Below, in pieces: positions 32,457-42,385 of a DNA stretch of 64,000 nt. The notes beneath the pieces are model-generated. The model was not told the DNA's origin and ran no database searches. It saw nothing but the letters and a program-made list of their open reading frames with translations. Origin of the DNA: Nocardioides sp. 503 (GTDB lineage: Bacteria > Actinomycetota > Actinomycetes > Propionibacteriales > Nocardioidaceae); NCBI RefSeq assembly GCF_004522095.1, contig NZ_SPUI01000003.1:1339955-1403954 (forward strand), read 5' to 3'. How positions within the stretch are numbered: position 1 is the stretch's first letter; every line of letters starts with the position of its first letter. The translations under genes were made by a program, and so were the position numbers.

Positions 32457-33565
32457 GCGCGCTGCGCGTCGTCGTCGCGATGGACTCCTTCAAGGGCTCG
32501 CTGGCCAGCGCCGCGGCCGGCGAGGCGGTGCGGCTCGGAGTCCTGGACGCCGCGCCCGAGGCCGAGGTGCTCGTGCTGCCGCTCGCCGACGGCGGCGAGG
32601 GCACGGTCGAGGCCCTCGCCTGGGGCGCCGGGGGCGAGCCGGTCGAGACGGACACGGTCGACGCGCTGGGGCGGTCGCTGCGTGCGGCGTACGTCGTGCT
32701 GCCCGACGGCACCGCCGTGGTCGAGGCGGCCCGGACGATCGGCCTCGAGGGGCTGGCGGTCGTGGACGACACGGTGCCGCCGCGGGCGTCGTCGAGCGGA
32801 CTCGGCCTCCAGCTGCGCCACGCGCTCGCGGCCAGGACGGGCACGGTGCTGGTGGGGCTGGGCGGCAGCGCCACCACCGACGGCGGCACCGGGATGCTGC
32901 GCGCGCTCGGCGCCGACGTGCGCGGCGGGGAGGGCAACCCGCTGTGGTCCTTCGCGTCCCTGGATGTCGCCACGCTGCCGGACCTGTCGCGGGTCGTGGT
33001 CCTGTCCGACGTCACCAACCCGCTGACCGGCGACGCCGGCGCCGCGCGGGTCTTCGCGCCGCAGAAGGGCGCCACCCCCGAGCAGGTCGAGCACCTCGAG
33101 GCGCAGCTGCTCCGCTGGGGCGCCGCCCTGGACGGCCTACGTCCGGTCTCGGGGCTGCCCGGTGCGGGCGCGGCCGGCGGGCTGGGCGCCGCGCTGCTGG
33201 CGTGCGGGGCGCGGCTGGTCGGGGGCTTCGACGAGGTGGCCCGCCGCAGCGGGCTGCGCGAGGCCGCGACCGGCGCCGACCTGGTCCTCACCGGCGAGGG
33301 CTCGCTCGACCACCAGACGGCGATGGGCAAGGGCCCCGCCGGGGTCGCCCGGCTGGCGGCCGAGGCCGGCGCGCTCGTGGTCGGGCTCGGTGGTCGGGTC
33401 GACCGACCGGCGCCGGCGCCGTTCGACGCGGTCTTCGCGATCCACGCCGAGCCGCGCAGCCTCGCGGCCGCGCTCGACCCCGCGACCACCGCCGCCGAGC
33501 TGCGCGCGACGGCGCGCGAGGTGGTGGCGCTGCTCGGGCACCGAGCCCCCCGAGGGGCCCGGTAG
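32453..33565 (+). CDS. Glycerate kinase (GarK/GlxK family)
   Basis: Glycerate kinase type I of 370 residues, phosphorylating D-glycerate with ATP to 2- or 3-phosphoglycerate. Motifs: DSFKGSL (11-17), LADGGEGT, GGSATTDGGTGM, FAPQKGAT and GEGSLDHQT. The GTG start overlaps the phosphorylase stop (GTGA). As the last gene of the operon it gives a direct sink for glycerate released by the preceding phosphorylase. It ends 30 bp from the convergent ATPase gene. Confidence 0.95.
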   Translation: MSALRVVVAMDSFKGSLASAAAGEAVRLGVLDAAPEAEVLVLPLADGGEGTVEALAWGAGGEPVETDTVDALGRSLRAAYVVLPDGTAVVEAARTIGLEGLAVVDDTVPPRASSSGLGLQLRHALAARTGTVLVGLGGSATTDGGTGMLRALGADVRGGEGNPLWSFASLDVATLPDLSRVVVLSDVTNPLTGDAGAARVFAPQKGATPEQVEHLEAQLLRWGAALDGLRPVSGLPGAGAAGGLGAALLACGARLVGGFDEVARRSGLREAATGADLVLTGEGSLDHQTAMGKGPAGVARLAAEAGALVVGLGGRVDRPAPAPFDAVFAIHAEPRSLAAALDPATTAAELRATAREVVALLGHRAPRGAR

Positions 33566-33595
33566 CCCGGCAGCGTCGTGCCGTGGACCGGGCCG

Positions 33596-34687
<1,092 letters not shown>

Positions 34688-34825
34688 GACGAGGCCATCC
34701 CTTCACCGGCAGGCACGTGCCGGACGATCCGTAGTGAGAGGGTCGACCGGGTGATCCCGGTCACAGCGGACTCTACGGTGCGTCGCCGGGGGTGACCAGG
34801 GTTGCGAGTGGGTCTTGCGCGGGAG

Positions 34826-34887
34826 CAGGGTTTTCAGCAGATGCGGAAAAACCTGACGTTCTGGGCCGAAATAACGGCCCAGAAGCG
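34826..34887. repeat. Double-hairpin intergenic repeat, copy A
   Basis: Two adjacent hairpins: an imperfect one (CAGGGTTTTCAGC against GCGGAAAAACCTG) and a perfect 9-bp one (TTCTGGGCC/GGCCCAGAA at 34859-34884). The same order, spacing and most bases recur at 59112-59173. This copy lies between the divergent ends of the ATPase promoter region and the 3' end of the MerR gene. It is a small REP-like element, origin unknown. Confidence 0.75.
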
Positions 34888-34933
34888 AGGGGAAAGCACC
34901 AGAACCTGCCGATGCTGGTGGGCGGCCGCCAGC

Positions 34934-35332
34934 TCAGTCGGGCGCGACCTCGCGGGTGATCAGCTCCAGGAACTCATCGGCCATGTCCAGCTGGCGGGCG
35001 AGGGCGGCCCGGCGCTCGATGGCCTCGGTGCGGATGGCGTCGACCCGCTCGCGCGCCGTACGCCGTGCCTCGCCGTCGGCGGCGGGGTCGCAGAGGGTCT
35101 CGGTGTCGACGAGGACGCCCTTCATCTGCTCCAGGGTGAAGCCGAGCGGCTTCATCCGTCGGATGACGAGGATCTTCTCGACGTCCGACTCCTGGTAGAG
35201 CCGGAAGCCGCCGTCAGTGCGGCCCGACGGGTGCAGCAGGCCGACCTCGTCCCAGTGCCGCAGGCTGCGCAGCGACAGCGACGTCCGGGCGGCCACCTCG
35301 CCGATGTGCATGGCGGCGGAGCTGCCGGACAT
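34934..35332 (-). CDS. MerR-family transcriptional regulator
   Basis: A 132-residue dimeric regulator. The N-terminal winged HTH is at about 8-75 (IGEVAARTSLSLRSLRHWDE, GGFRLYQESDVEKI). The coiled-coil dimer helix follows (about 85-125). There is no C-terminal ligand domain or cysteine pair. Possible starts are ATG 35332 (used here), ATG 35311 (at MHIGEV) and GTG 35350. It is divergent from a SulP transporter with a 34-bp palindrome between them, the expected arrangement for a MerR protein acting on its own promoter and that of its target. Confidence 0.9.
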   Translation of the reverse strand: MSGSSAAMHIGEVAARTSLSLRSLRHWDEVGLLHPSGRTDGGFRLYQESDVEKILVIRRMKPLGFTLEQMKGVLVDTETLCDPAADGEARRTARERVDAIRTEAIERRAALARQLDMADEFLELITREVAPD

Positions 35333-35375
35333 GGCGGCGGGATCGCTCACGGTGCTCAGCCTCACTCTCGGGACG

Positions 35376-35409
35376 CCCAACCCTACCCTCACGTGAAGGT
35401 AGGGTTGGG
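35376..35409. promoter_or_regulatory. 34-bp palindrome between merR-type gene and sulP
   Basis: CCCAACCCTACC and GGTAGGGTTGGG are perfect 12-bp arms around a centre that is itself a palindrome (TCACGTGA); only the bases at 35388 and 35397 do not pair. MerR proteins bind such dyads between -35 and -10. The site lies 44 bp before the SulP start and 43 bp before the MerR start. Confidence 0.75.
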
Positions 35410-35453
35410 TGACGCCGAGGCAGACCGCCCGCCACCTCGAACGGAGCACGACC

Positions 35454-36965
35454 ATGTCCGCCACCACCTCCCGCGCTCTCCTGCCGGAGACGCCGACGGT
35501 GCGTGACGCGCTGCGCTCACCGCGGCTGCTGCGCACGGAGGTCCTCGCCGGGCTGGTGGTCGCGCTGGCGCTGATCCCCGAGGCGATCTCGTTCTCGATC
35601 ATCGCGGGCGTCGACCCGCGGGTCGGCCTGTTCGCGTCGTTCACGATGGCGGTGGCGATCTCGTTCCTGGGCGGGCGCCCGGCGATGATCTCGGCGGCCA
35701 CCGGCGCGGTCGCGCTGGTGATCGCGCCGGTCATGCGGGACCACGGCTACGACTACCTGGTCGCCACCGTGCTGCTCGGCGGCGCGATCCAGGTCGTGCT
35801 GGCGCTCGTCGGGGTCGCGAGGCTGATGAGGTTCATCCCGCGCTCGGTCATGGTCGGCTTCGTCAACGCGCTCGCGATCCTGATCTTCGAGGCGCAGCTC
35901 GACCACCTCGTCGACGTGCCGTGGCTGGTCTACCCGATGACGGCCGTCGGCATCGCCGTCCTGGTCGCGCTGCCCCGCGTCTCCACCGTCGTCCCGGCCC
36001 CGCTGGTCGCCATCGTCGCGCTGACGGCGTTCACGGTCCTCGGCGGCCTGAACGTGCCCGACGTGGGCGACGAGGGGGAGCTGCCCGACAGCCTGCCCTC
36101 GCTGTTCCTGCCCGATGTCCCGTTCAGCCTCGAGACGCTCCAGACCATCGCGCCGTACGCGCTGGGCATGGCGCTCGTCGGGCTGCTCGAGTCGCTGCTG
36201 ACCGCCAAGCTCGTGGACGACATCACCGACTCCCCCTCCGACAAGACCCGCGAGGCCTGGGGCCAGGGCGCCGCCAACGTCGTCACCGGGTTCTTCGGCG
36301 GGATGGGCGGCTGCGCCATGATCGGCCAGACGATGATCAACGTGAAGGTCTCGGGAGCGCGCACCCGCATCTCGACGTTCCTCGCCGGCGTCCTCCTGCT
36401 CGTCCTGGTCGTCGGCTTCGGGGACGTCGTGGCGCTCATCCCGATGGCCGCGCTGGTCGCCGTCATGGTCATGGTCTCGGTCGGCACCTTCGACTGGCAC
36501 TCGGTGCGGCCGAGCACGCTGTGGCGGATGCCGAGGTCCGAGACCGCGGTGATGCTCGCGACCGTCGTCGTCACGGTGCTGAGCCACAACCTCGCCCTCG
36601 GCGTCGGTGCGGGGGTCCTGGTCGCGATGACGCTCTTCGCACGCCGCGTCGCCCACGTCACCGAGACCCACCGCGAGCTCGTCGAGGGGCCGGACGGGAC
36701 CGCCACGGCGGTCTACACGGTCACCGGCGAGCTGTTCTTCGCCTCGAGCAACGACCTCTACACCCAGTTCGACTACGCCGGCGACCCCGCGCGGGTGGTC
36801 GTCGACCTGTCGGCCTCCCACGTCTGGGACGCCTCCACCGTCGCCTCCCTGGACGCGATCACCTCCAAGTACGAGCGCAAGGGCAAGACCGTGGAGATCG
36901 TCGGCCTCGACGCGGCGAGCGCCGAGCGCCACGGCCGCCTGACCGGACGGTTCTCCGCCCCGTAG
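35454..36965 (+). CDS. SulP-family anion transporter
   Basis: Membrane transporter of 503 residues with about 10-12 hydrophobic segments (residues 28-400) and a C-terminal STAS domain (about 415-500; VYTVTGELFFASSNDLY, VVVDLSASHVWDASTVASLD). The conserved N-terminal LVVALALIPEAISFSIIAGV corresponds to the SulP signature region. The substrate may be sulfate, bicarbonate or another anion. Sequence alone does not decide. Probably controlled by the divergent MerR regulator. Confidence 0.93.
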   Translation: MSATTSRALLPETPTVRDALRSPRLLRTEVLAGLVVALALIPEAISFSIIAGVDPRVGLFASFTMAVAISFLGGRPAMISAATGAVALVIAPVMRDHGYDYLVATVLLGGAIQVVLALVGVARLMRFIPRSVMVGFVNALAILIFEAQLDHLVDVPWLVYPMTAVGIAVLVALPRVSTVVPAPLVAIVALTAFTVLGGLNVPDVGDEGELPDSLPSLFLPDVPFSLETLQTIAPYALGMALVGLLESLLTAKLVDDITDSPSDKTREAWGQGAANVVTGFFGGMGGCAMIGQTMINVKVSGARTRISTFLAGVLLLVLVVGFGDVVALIPMAALVAVMVMVSVGTFDWHSVRPSTLWRMPRSETAVMLATVVVTVLSHNLALGVGAGVLVAMTLFARRVAHVTETHRELVEGPDGTATAVYTVTGELFFASSNDLYTQFDYAGDPARVVVDLSASHVWDASTVASLDAITSKYERKGKTVEIVGLDAASAERHGRLTGRFSAP

Positions 36966-36978
36966 GCGCCAGCCGCCG

Positions 36979-37632
36979 TCAGGACCTCAGGTACGTCAGC
37001 GTCGCGAGCACGCGGCGGTGCCCGCTGTCGGAGGTGGAGAGGCCGAGCTTGGAGAAGATGTTGCCGATGTGCTTGCTCACGCCGGTGTCGGAGAGCACCA
37101 GCTCGCGGGAGATGTCGGCGTTGGACTTGCCCTCCGCGACCAGCGACAGCACCTCGCGCTCGCGCGGGGTCAGCGAGCGGATCGGGTCGTTGCCCGAGCG
37201 GCGGCTGAGGAGCTGGGCGATGACCTCGGGGTCCATCGCGGTGCCGCCGTCGATCACGCGGCGCAGCGCGTCGACGAACTGGCCCACGTCGCCGACGCGG
37301 TCCTTGAGCAGGTAGCCGACACCCCCGGAGCCGCCGGAGAGCAGCCGGCCGGCGTACTGGTCCTCGACGTGGGCCGACAGCACCAGTACCGGGAAGCCGG
37401 GCTGCCGCTCGCGGAGCTCCAGGGCCGCGCGCAGGCCCTCGTTGGTGAACGTCGGCGGCATCCGCACGTCGAGCACGGCGCCGTCGACGCCCTCCTCGCG
37501 GTGCGCGTCGTACGCCGCCAGGAGGTCGTCGGCGTTGTCGACCGCCTGCACGACGGTGAACCCCTCGCTCTCGACGAGCAGGGTCAGGCCGGCGCGCAGC
37601 AGCGCGTCGTCCTCGGCGATCAGAATCCGCAT
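36979..37632 (-). CDS. NarL-family response regulator
   Basis: A 217-residue response regulator: receiver with acidic pocket Glu7-Asp8-Asp9, phospho-acceptor Asp55 (VLDVRMPP) and YLLKD; LuxR HTH at about 150-212 (LTPREREVLSLVAEGKS, TGVSKHIGNIFSKLG). Its start overlaps the 3' end of the sensor kinase gene by 13 bp. The pair probably controls the divergent ABC exporter genes at 39.0-42.2 kb. Confidence 0.95.
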   Translation of the reverse strand: MRILIAEDDALLRAGLTLLVESEGFTVVQAVDNADDLLAAYDAHREEGVDGAVLDVRMPPTFTNEGLRAALELRERQPGFPVLVLSAHVEDQYAGRLLSGGSGGVGYLLKDRVGDVGQFVDALRRVIDGGTAMDPEVIAQLLSRRSGNDPIRSLTPREREVLSLVAEGKSNADISRELVLSDTGVSKHIGNIFSKLGLSTSDSGHRRVLATLTYLRS

Positions 37633-38870
37633 GGGAGCTCCACCCGCACCATCGTCGGCCCTCCGGCCGGGCTGATCAGCACCAGGTCGCCCTCGAAGGC
37701 CGCGGCGCGGCGGCGGATGCCGGTCAGGCCGCTTCCGGTGCCGTCGTCGACCGCGCCCCCGTGGCCGTCGTCGCGCACCTCGACGACCAGGACCTGCTCG
37801 GCCTCTCCCTGCTCGGTGTCGACCCGCTCGGTCCGCAGTGCCACGTCGATGCGGGAGGCGCCGGAGTGCTTCATCGCGTTGGTGAGCGCCTCGGCGAGGA
37901 CGAAGTACGCCGCCGACTCGACCGCCGCCGGGGCCCGGCGCAGCCCGCTCACGTCGAGGGTGCAGGGGATCGTGGAGCGGCTGGTCAGGGAGGAGGCCGC
38001 GTCACCCAGCCCGAGCTCGTCGAGCACCGGCGGGTAGATGTCGTGCACCGCCGTGCGCAGGCCCGACAGCGCGTCCCCGGCCGCGTCCTGCGCCTGCTCG
38101 AGCAGCGGCAGCGCGTTGGTCGCGCCGCTCTCCAGGGCGCGGCGGGCCATGCCGAGCATCATCACCACCGAGACCAGCCTGTTCTGCGCACCGTCGTGGA
38201 GCTCGCGCTCGATGCGGCGCAGCTCGGCGGCGTGCGCGTCCAGCGCGGCGGCCCGGCTCACCGAGAGCTCGTCCACCCGCCGGGCGAGCACCTCGGAGCG
38301 CGGCGCCTCCAGGATGCCGAGGGTGCTCCGGGCGATCCGGTGGGAGGTCCACGGGACCAGCACCCACGCCAGTGCGCCGTAGAGCAGGCCGAGCGCCACG
38401 GTCGCCCCGGCGCGCTGCCAGCTCGTGATCTCGAAGGCCAGCGACATCGGCACGTCGTCGGGGAACAGCCACCACCAGGGGGCGGCGAGGGTGTAGAGCA
38501 CCGGGGCGACGCTCAGCGCCACGAGCAGCAGGGAGAGGGCGAAGACGACGGTGGCGTGCAGGACGAGCCACCACAGGTTGCGTCGCGTCTGCGGCGCGCC
38601 CAGGCTGGCCGCGGCCTCCTCCGGCAGCTCCGTCGTACGGCGGTCGGTGGCGAGCCGCGCGGCGGCGGCGTGGGCGCGCAGCGCGAGCCGGTGGACCACG
38701 TCGAGGGTGGGGGAGCCGCCGGTGCGCCCACCGACGAGCACCGCCAGCGGCAGCACCACGACGCTGGCGACCAGCAGCGCCATCGACGCGGGCCACGAGA
38801 CGGCCTCGAGCGCGAGGTAGCGCAGGTCGCGACCGCGGCGCCTCAGGGCGGGGGGCGTCGTCACGGTCAC
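37620..38870 (-). CDS. NarL-type sensor histidine kinase
   Basis: A 416-residue membrane kinase. Four predicted membrane segments occupy about 25-175 in a putative-sensor (PF13796-like) domain with a cytosolic loop. A HisKA_3 dimerisation helix carries His225 (ERELHDGAQNRL). The HATPase domain has an N-box (EALTNAMKHS) and DDGHGG. The GTG at 38870 is chosen because GGGAGGA lies 7 nt upstream. Such kinases with few outside residues often sense envelope stress or antimicrobials, in line with the divergent LolD/FtsX-like exporter. Confidence 0.92.
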   Translation of the reverse strand: MTVTTPPALRRRGRDLRYLALEAVSWPASMALLVASVVVLPLAVLVGGRTGGSPTLDVVHRLALRAHAAAARLATDRRTTELPEEAAASLGAPQTRRNLWWLVLHATVVFALSLLLVALSVAPVLYTLAAPWWWLFPDDVPMSLAFEITSWQRAGATVALGLLYGALAWVLVPWTSHRIARSTLGILEAPRSEVLARRVDELSVSRAAALDAHAAELRRIERELHDGAQNRLVSVVMMLGMARRALESGATNALPLLEQAQDAAGDALSGLRTAVHDIYPPVLDELGLGDAASSLTSRSTIPCTLDVSGLRRAPAAVESAAYFVLAEALTNAMKHSGASRIDVALRTERVDTEQGEAEQVLVVEVRDDGHGGAVDDGTGSGLTGIRRRAAAFEGDLVLISPAGGPTMVRVELPCGF

Positions 38871-39012
38871 CGGTCCATCCTCCCGTCCGCGCGCCGCTTT
38901 GTCGGTAGAGCTGGCTACACCATCAAGAGGGTGGTCAGCACGGTCGAGAGTGCCGCGTCCGAAACCTAGCGTCGAAGACACACCACGACGCACCACGGAC
39001 GAAGGACGGACC

Positions 39013-39780
39013 ATGCAGACCCAGGACCTCACCACACCCCCCAGGACGGCCGCCGCCGCGCTCTCGCTGCGCCACGTCACCAAGACCTACGGCAGCGGAC
39101 CGCGTCCGGTCACCGCCCTGCGCGACGTGTCGGTGGAGATCCCCACCGGGTCGTTCACGGCCGTGATGGGCCCCTCGGGCTCCGGCAAGAGCACGCTGCT
39201 CCAGGCGGCCGCCGGCCTGGACCGCCCCGACAGCGGCACCGTCGTCGTCGGCGGCACCGACATCTCCCAGCTGCGCACCAAGGCGCTGACGACCTTCCGT
39301 CGCGACCACGTCGGCTTCGTCTTCCAGGCCTACAACCTGCTCCCGCACCTCTCCGTCGAGCAGAACGTCACCCTCCCGCTGCTCCTCAGCGGCCACGACG
39401 TCGACCGCGCCTGGCTGGCGCACATCCTGGAGCAGGTCGGGATCGCCGACCTCGTCGGCCGGATGCCCTCGGAGCTCTCCGGCGGCCAGCAGCAGCGCGC
39501 CGCCATCGCCCGCGCGCTGGTCACGCGGCCCGCGGCGGTCTTCGCCGACGAGCCCACGGGCGCGCTCGACTCCGTCACCGGCCAGCAGGTCCTCGAGCTG
39601 CTCCGGCAGACCGCCCAGGACCTCGGCCAGACGGTCGTCATGGTCACCCACGACGCGGTCGCGGCGGGCTACGCCGACCGCGTGCTGTTCCTCGCCGACG
39701 GCGAGCTCGTCGGCGCGATGGACGCACCCGACGCGCGCCGCGTGGCCGAGCACATGACGACCATGATCGCGGGGCGCTGA
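39013..39780 (+). CDS. ABC transporter ATP-binding protein (LolD/MacB type)
   Basis: A 255-residue ATPase: Walker A GPSGSGKST (53-61), signature LSGGQQQRAA, Walker B VFADEP, switch His in VTHD. Its partner permease starts one base after its stop codon. Divergent from the two-component system, which probably regulates it. Such exporters handle lipoproteins, lipids or antimicrobial peptides; the cargo is unknown. Confidence 0.94.
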   Translation: MQTQDLTTPPRTAAAALSLRHVTKTYGSGPRPVTALRDVSVEIPTGSFTAVMGPSGSGKSTLLQAAAGLDRPDSGTVVVGGTDISQLRTKALTTFRRDHVGFVFQAYNLLPHLSVEQNVTLPLLLSGHDVDRAWLAHILEQVGIADLVGRMPSELSGGQQQRAAIARALVTRPAAVFADEPTGALDSVTGQQVLELLRQTAQDLGQTVVMVTHDAVAAGYADRVLFLADGELVGAMDAPDARRVAEHMTTMIAGR

Positions 39781-39781
39781 C

Positions 39782-42238
39782 ATGTGGGGCCTCGCCCTCG
39801 CCGGGATCCGCCGCCACCGCGGCGGGTTCGTGGGCGTGTTCGTCGCGGTGCTGCTCGCCTCGACGCTGATGACCGGGCTCGGCGTGCTGATGGAGTCCGG
39901 GCTGCGCGGCGGCGTACCGCCCGAGCGCTACGCCTCCGCCGACGTCATGGTCGGCGGCCGCCAGTCGATGCCGGTCGAGGAGGACCTCGCCGTGCCGTTC
40001 GCGGAGCGGGTGACCCTGCCCGAGGACGCCGTCGACGAGATCGCCGCCCTGCCCGGGGTCGAGCGCGCCGTGGCGGACGTCAGCGTGCCGCTGGGCACCG
40101 CCGACGGCGAGCCGGTCGACGCCCACGGCTGGGGCTCCGCCGTCCTGGGCTCGCAGGACCTGGTCGACGGCGAGGCGCCGCAGGGCGACCTGGACGTCGT
40201 GGTCGGCACCGGCCTCGGGCTTCACCCCGGCGACGACCTCGTCCTCACCCACGGCGCCACCCCGACGACGTACACCGTCAGCGGCACGGTGCGCGGCGAC
40301 GCCGACACGGTGCTGCTCAGCGACGCGCGCGCCGGGGAGCTGTGGCCCCACCCGGGGCGCGTGGCCGCCGTCGGCGTGCTCGCCGCCCCCGGCACGGACG
40401 CCGACGACCTCGCCGAGGTCGTGGAGCGCGAGGTGGCCGGCGTCGAGACCTACACCGGCAGCCGACGCGGCGACCTGGAGTCGCTGGAGTCGTTCTCGGC
40501 GCGCGACCAGCTGATGCTCCTCAGCAGCTCCTTCATCGGCGTCGCCCTGGCCATCGCGGTCTTCGTCGTCGCCGGGACGCTCTCGATCGCCGTCGGCCAG
40601 CGACGCCGCGAGTTCGCGCTGCTGCGCGCGGTCGGCGCCCTGCCCGGACAGGTGCAGGGGCTGATCCGACGCGAGGTGCTCGTCGTCGCCGGGCTGGCCG
40701 CGCTCATCGGCGCCGCTCCGGGCTACTGGATGGCCAGCGTGCTCGGCGGGCAGTTCGCCCACGCGGGCGTCATGTCCACCGACTTCGCCCTCGCCTACAG
40801 CCCGCTGCCGGCGCTGACCGCGGTCGTGCTGTGCCTCGTCAGCGCGGTCGGCGCGGCCGCGCTCGCCGGGCGGCGTACGTCGCGGATCTCGCCGGTCGAG
40901 GCGCTCGCCGAGGCCGACGTCGAGAGCCCCGAGCTGTCGCGGCTGCGGACCGTGAGCGGGCTCGTCCTGATCGCGGGCGGCCTCGCGTCGGCCGGTGCGC
41001 CGTTCGTCGTGTCCGGCGTCGCCGGGCTCCTGGCGGCGGCCAGCGCCGCGCTGCTGCTGCTCTTCGGGGTGGGCCTGCTCGGCCCCCAGATCGTGCAGCG
41101 CGTCGTCGGGACGGCACACCGCGTCACCCGGCGCAGCAGCTCGCCCAGCCTCACGCTGGCGAGCGCCAACCTGCGCGGCTACACCCGCCGCTCGGCCTCG
41201 GCCGTCGTGCCGCTGGCCCTGGCGATGTCCTTCGCGTGCGTGCAGCTGTTCCTGCCCACCACGGTGGAGGCCGAGGCCTCGGGGCAGTCGCGAGACGGCC
41301 TCGTGGCCGACTACGTCGTGGCCGCCCCCGCGGGCATCTCGGCCGGCGCCGCGCAGGAGGTCGCCGGGCTCGAGGGCGTCAAGGACGTCAACCGGGTCGT
41401 GCGCAGCCAGGTGCTGATGACCGGGACCATGCTGGGCGACCCGACCACGGAGGCCTTCGCCGCCCAGGGCGTCGACCCCGAGGCCCAGGAGAGCACGCAG
41501 GACCTGGACGTGACCGACGGCTCGGTGGCCGACCTGGGCCGTCCGGGCACCGTCGCCCTGAGCACCGAGGCGGCCGGCTTCGTCGGCGCCGACGTGGGCG
41601 AGGTGGTCTCGCTCCACCTCGGCGACGGCACCGCCGTCGATGCCGAGCTGGTCGCGACCTACCAGCGCGGCCTGGGCTTCGGCGACGTGACGATGGACGG
41701 CGAGACCCTCCGCGAGCACACGACCGCGGGGCTCGACGACTACCTGCTGGTCAACGTCGCCGACGGGCAGCAGGCCCAGGTCGAGGCGGCCGTGGGGGAG
41801 CTCGGCCTGGCGCCGAGCAGCGCGGAGTCCCTGGCCGAGGAGGGCTCCGCGGAGCGCGACTCCCAGGCCTGGGTCAACCGGATCGCGCTCATCGTGATCC
41901 TGGGCTACGTCGCCCTGTCGGTCGTCAACAGCCTCGTGATGTCCACGCTGGGCCGGCGCCGCGAGCTCACGCTGCTGCGGCTGGTCGGCGCGCAGGACCG
42001 CCAGGTGCGGGCCATGACGCTCATCGAGTCGCTGGCCACGGGCGTGATCGCCGTGGTGCTCGGCGTCCTGGTCGCCGTTCCGCCCCTGGTCGGCATCGCG
42101 CTGGGGGTCTCGGGGCAGCCGCTGCCCTCGATCGTGCCGGTGGAGCTGCTCTCCATCGCCGCGGGCGTCCTGGTGCTCGGAGTGGCGGCCGTCGCCCTCC
42201 CGACCCGCTCCCTGATGCGGGCCCGGCCGGCCCCCTGA
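39782..42238 (+). CDS. FtsX-like permease of ABC exporter
   Basis: An 818-residue double-FtsX membrane protein. N-terminal segment at about 15-35, a large extracytoplasmic MacB-like domain, three segments around 250-370 (VAGTLSIAVGQRRREFALLRAVGA marks the first FtsX domain), a further pair near 395-440, a second extracytoplasmic domain, and a C-terminal FtsX domain (about 695-810; SLVMSTLGRRRELTLLRLVGA). The ATG lies one base after the ATPase stop. It forms a complete exporter with the ATPase. Confidence 0.94.
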   Translation: MWGLALAGIRRHRGGFVGVFVAVLLASTLMTGLGVLMESGLRGGVPPERYASADVMVGGRQSMPVEEDLAVPFAERVTLPEDAVDEIAALPGVERAVADVSVPLGTADGEPVDAHGWGSAVLGSQDLVDGEAPQGDLDVVVGTGLGLHPGDDLVLTHGATPTTYTVSGTVRGDADTVLLSDARAGELWPHPGRVAAVGVLAAPGTDADDLAEVVEREVAGVETYTGSRRGDLESLESFSARDQLMLLSSSFIGVALAIAVFVVAGTLSIAVGQRRREFALLRAVGALPGQVQGLIRREVLVVAGLAALIGAAPGYWMASVLGGQFAHAGVMSTDFALAYSPLPALTAVVLCLVSAVGAAALAGRRTSRISPVEALAEADVESPELSRLRTVSGLVLIAGGLASAGAPFVVSGVAGLLAAASAALLLLFGVGLLGPQIVQRVVGTAHRVTRRSSSPSLTLASANLRGYTRRSASAVVPLALAMSFACVQLFLPTTVEAEASGQSRDGLVADYVVAAPAGISAGAAQEVAGLEGVKDVNRVVRSQVLMTGTMLGDPTTEAFAAQGVDPEAQESTQDLDVTDGSVADLGRPGTVALSTEAAGFVGADVGEVVSLHLGDGTAVDAELVATYQRGLGFGDVTMDGETLREHTTAGLDDYLLVNVADGQQAQVEAAVGELGLAPSSAESLAEEGSAERDSQAWVNRIALIVILGYVALSVVNSLVMSTLGRRRELTLLRLVGAQDRQVRAMTLIESLATGVIAVVLGVLVAVPPLVGIALGVSGQPLPSIVPVELLSIAAGVLVLGVAAVALPTRSLMRARPAP

Positions 42239-42255
42239 GCGGGCGGAGGTCCCCC

Positions 42256-42287
42256 GGCCCCGGGTCCGCGCCAGCGGATCCGGGGCC
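42256..42287 (+). terminator. Hairpin after the FtsX-like permease gene
   Basis: A 14-bp stem (GGCCCCGGGTCCGC with GCGGATCCGGGGCC, one G-T wobble, 4-nt loop) starts 18 bp after the stop codon. No T-run follows. Confidence 0.6.
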
Positions 42288-42385
42288 AGGTCACGGCGAA
42301 GACTCGGTTTGGACACAGTGCTTGACAACACACCGGCTAAAAAGGATCCTCATCCTACTAAATGTGTCCCAGGATGGAGACCGCC

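Noticed and set aside
34826..34887. Idea that the repeat copies are insertion-sequence ends
   Set aside because: No transposase remnants or target-site duplications flank either copy; they fit a REP-like element better.
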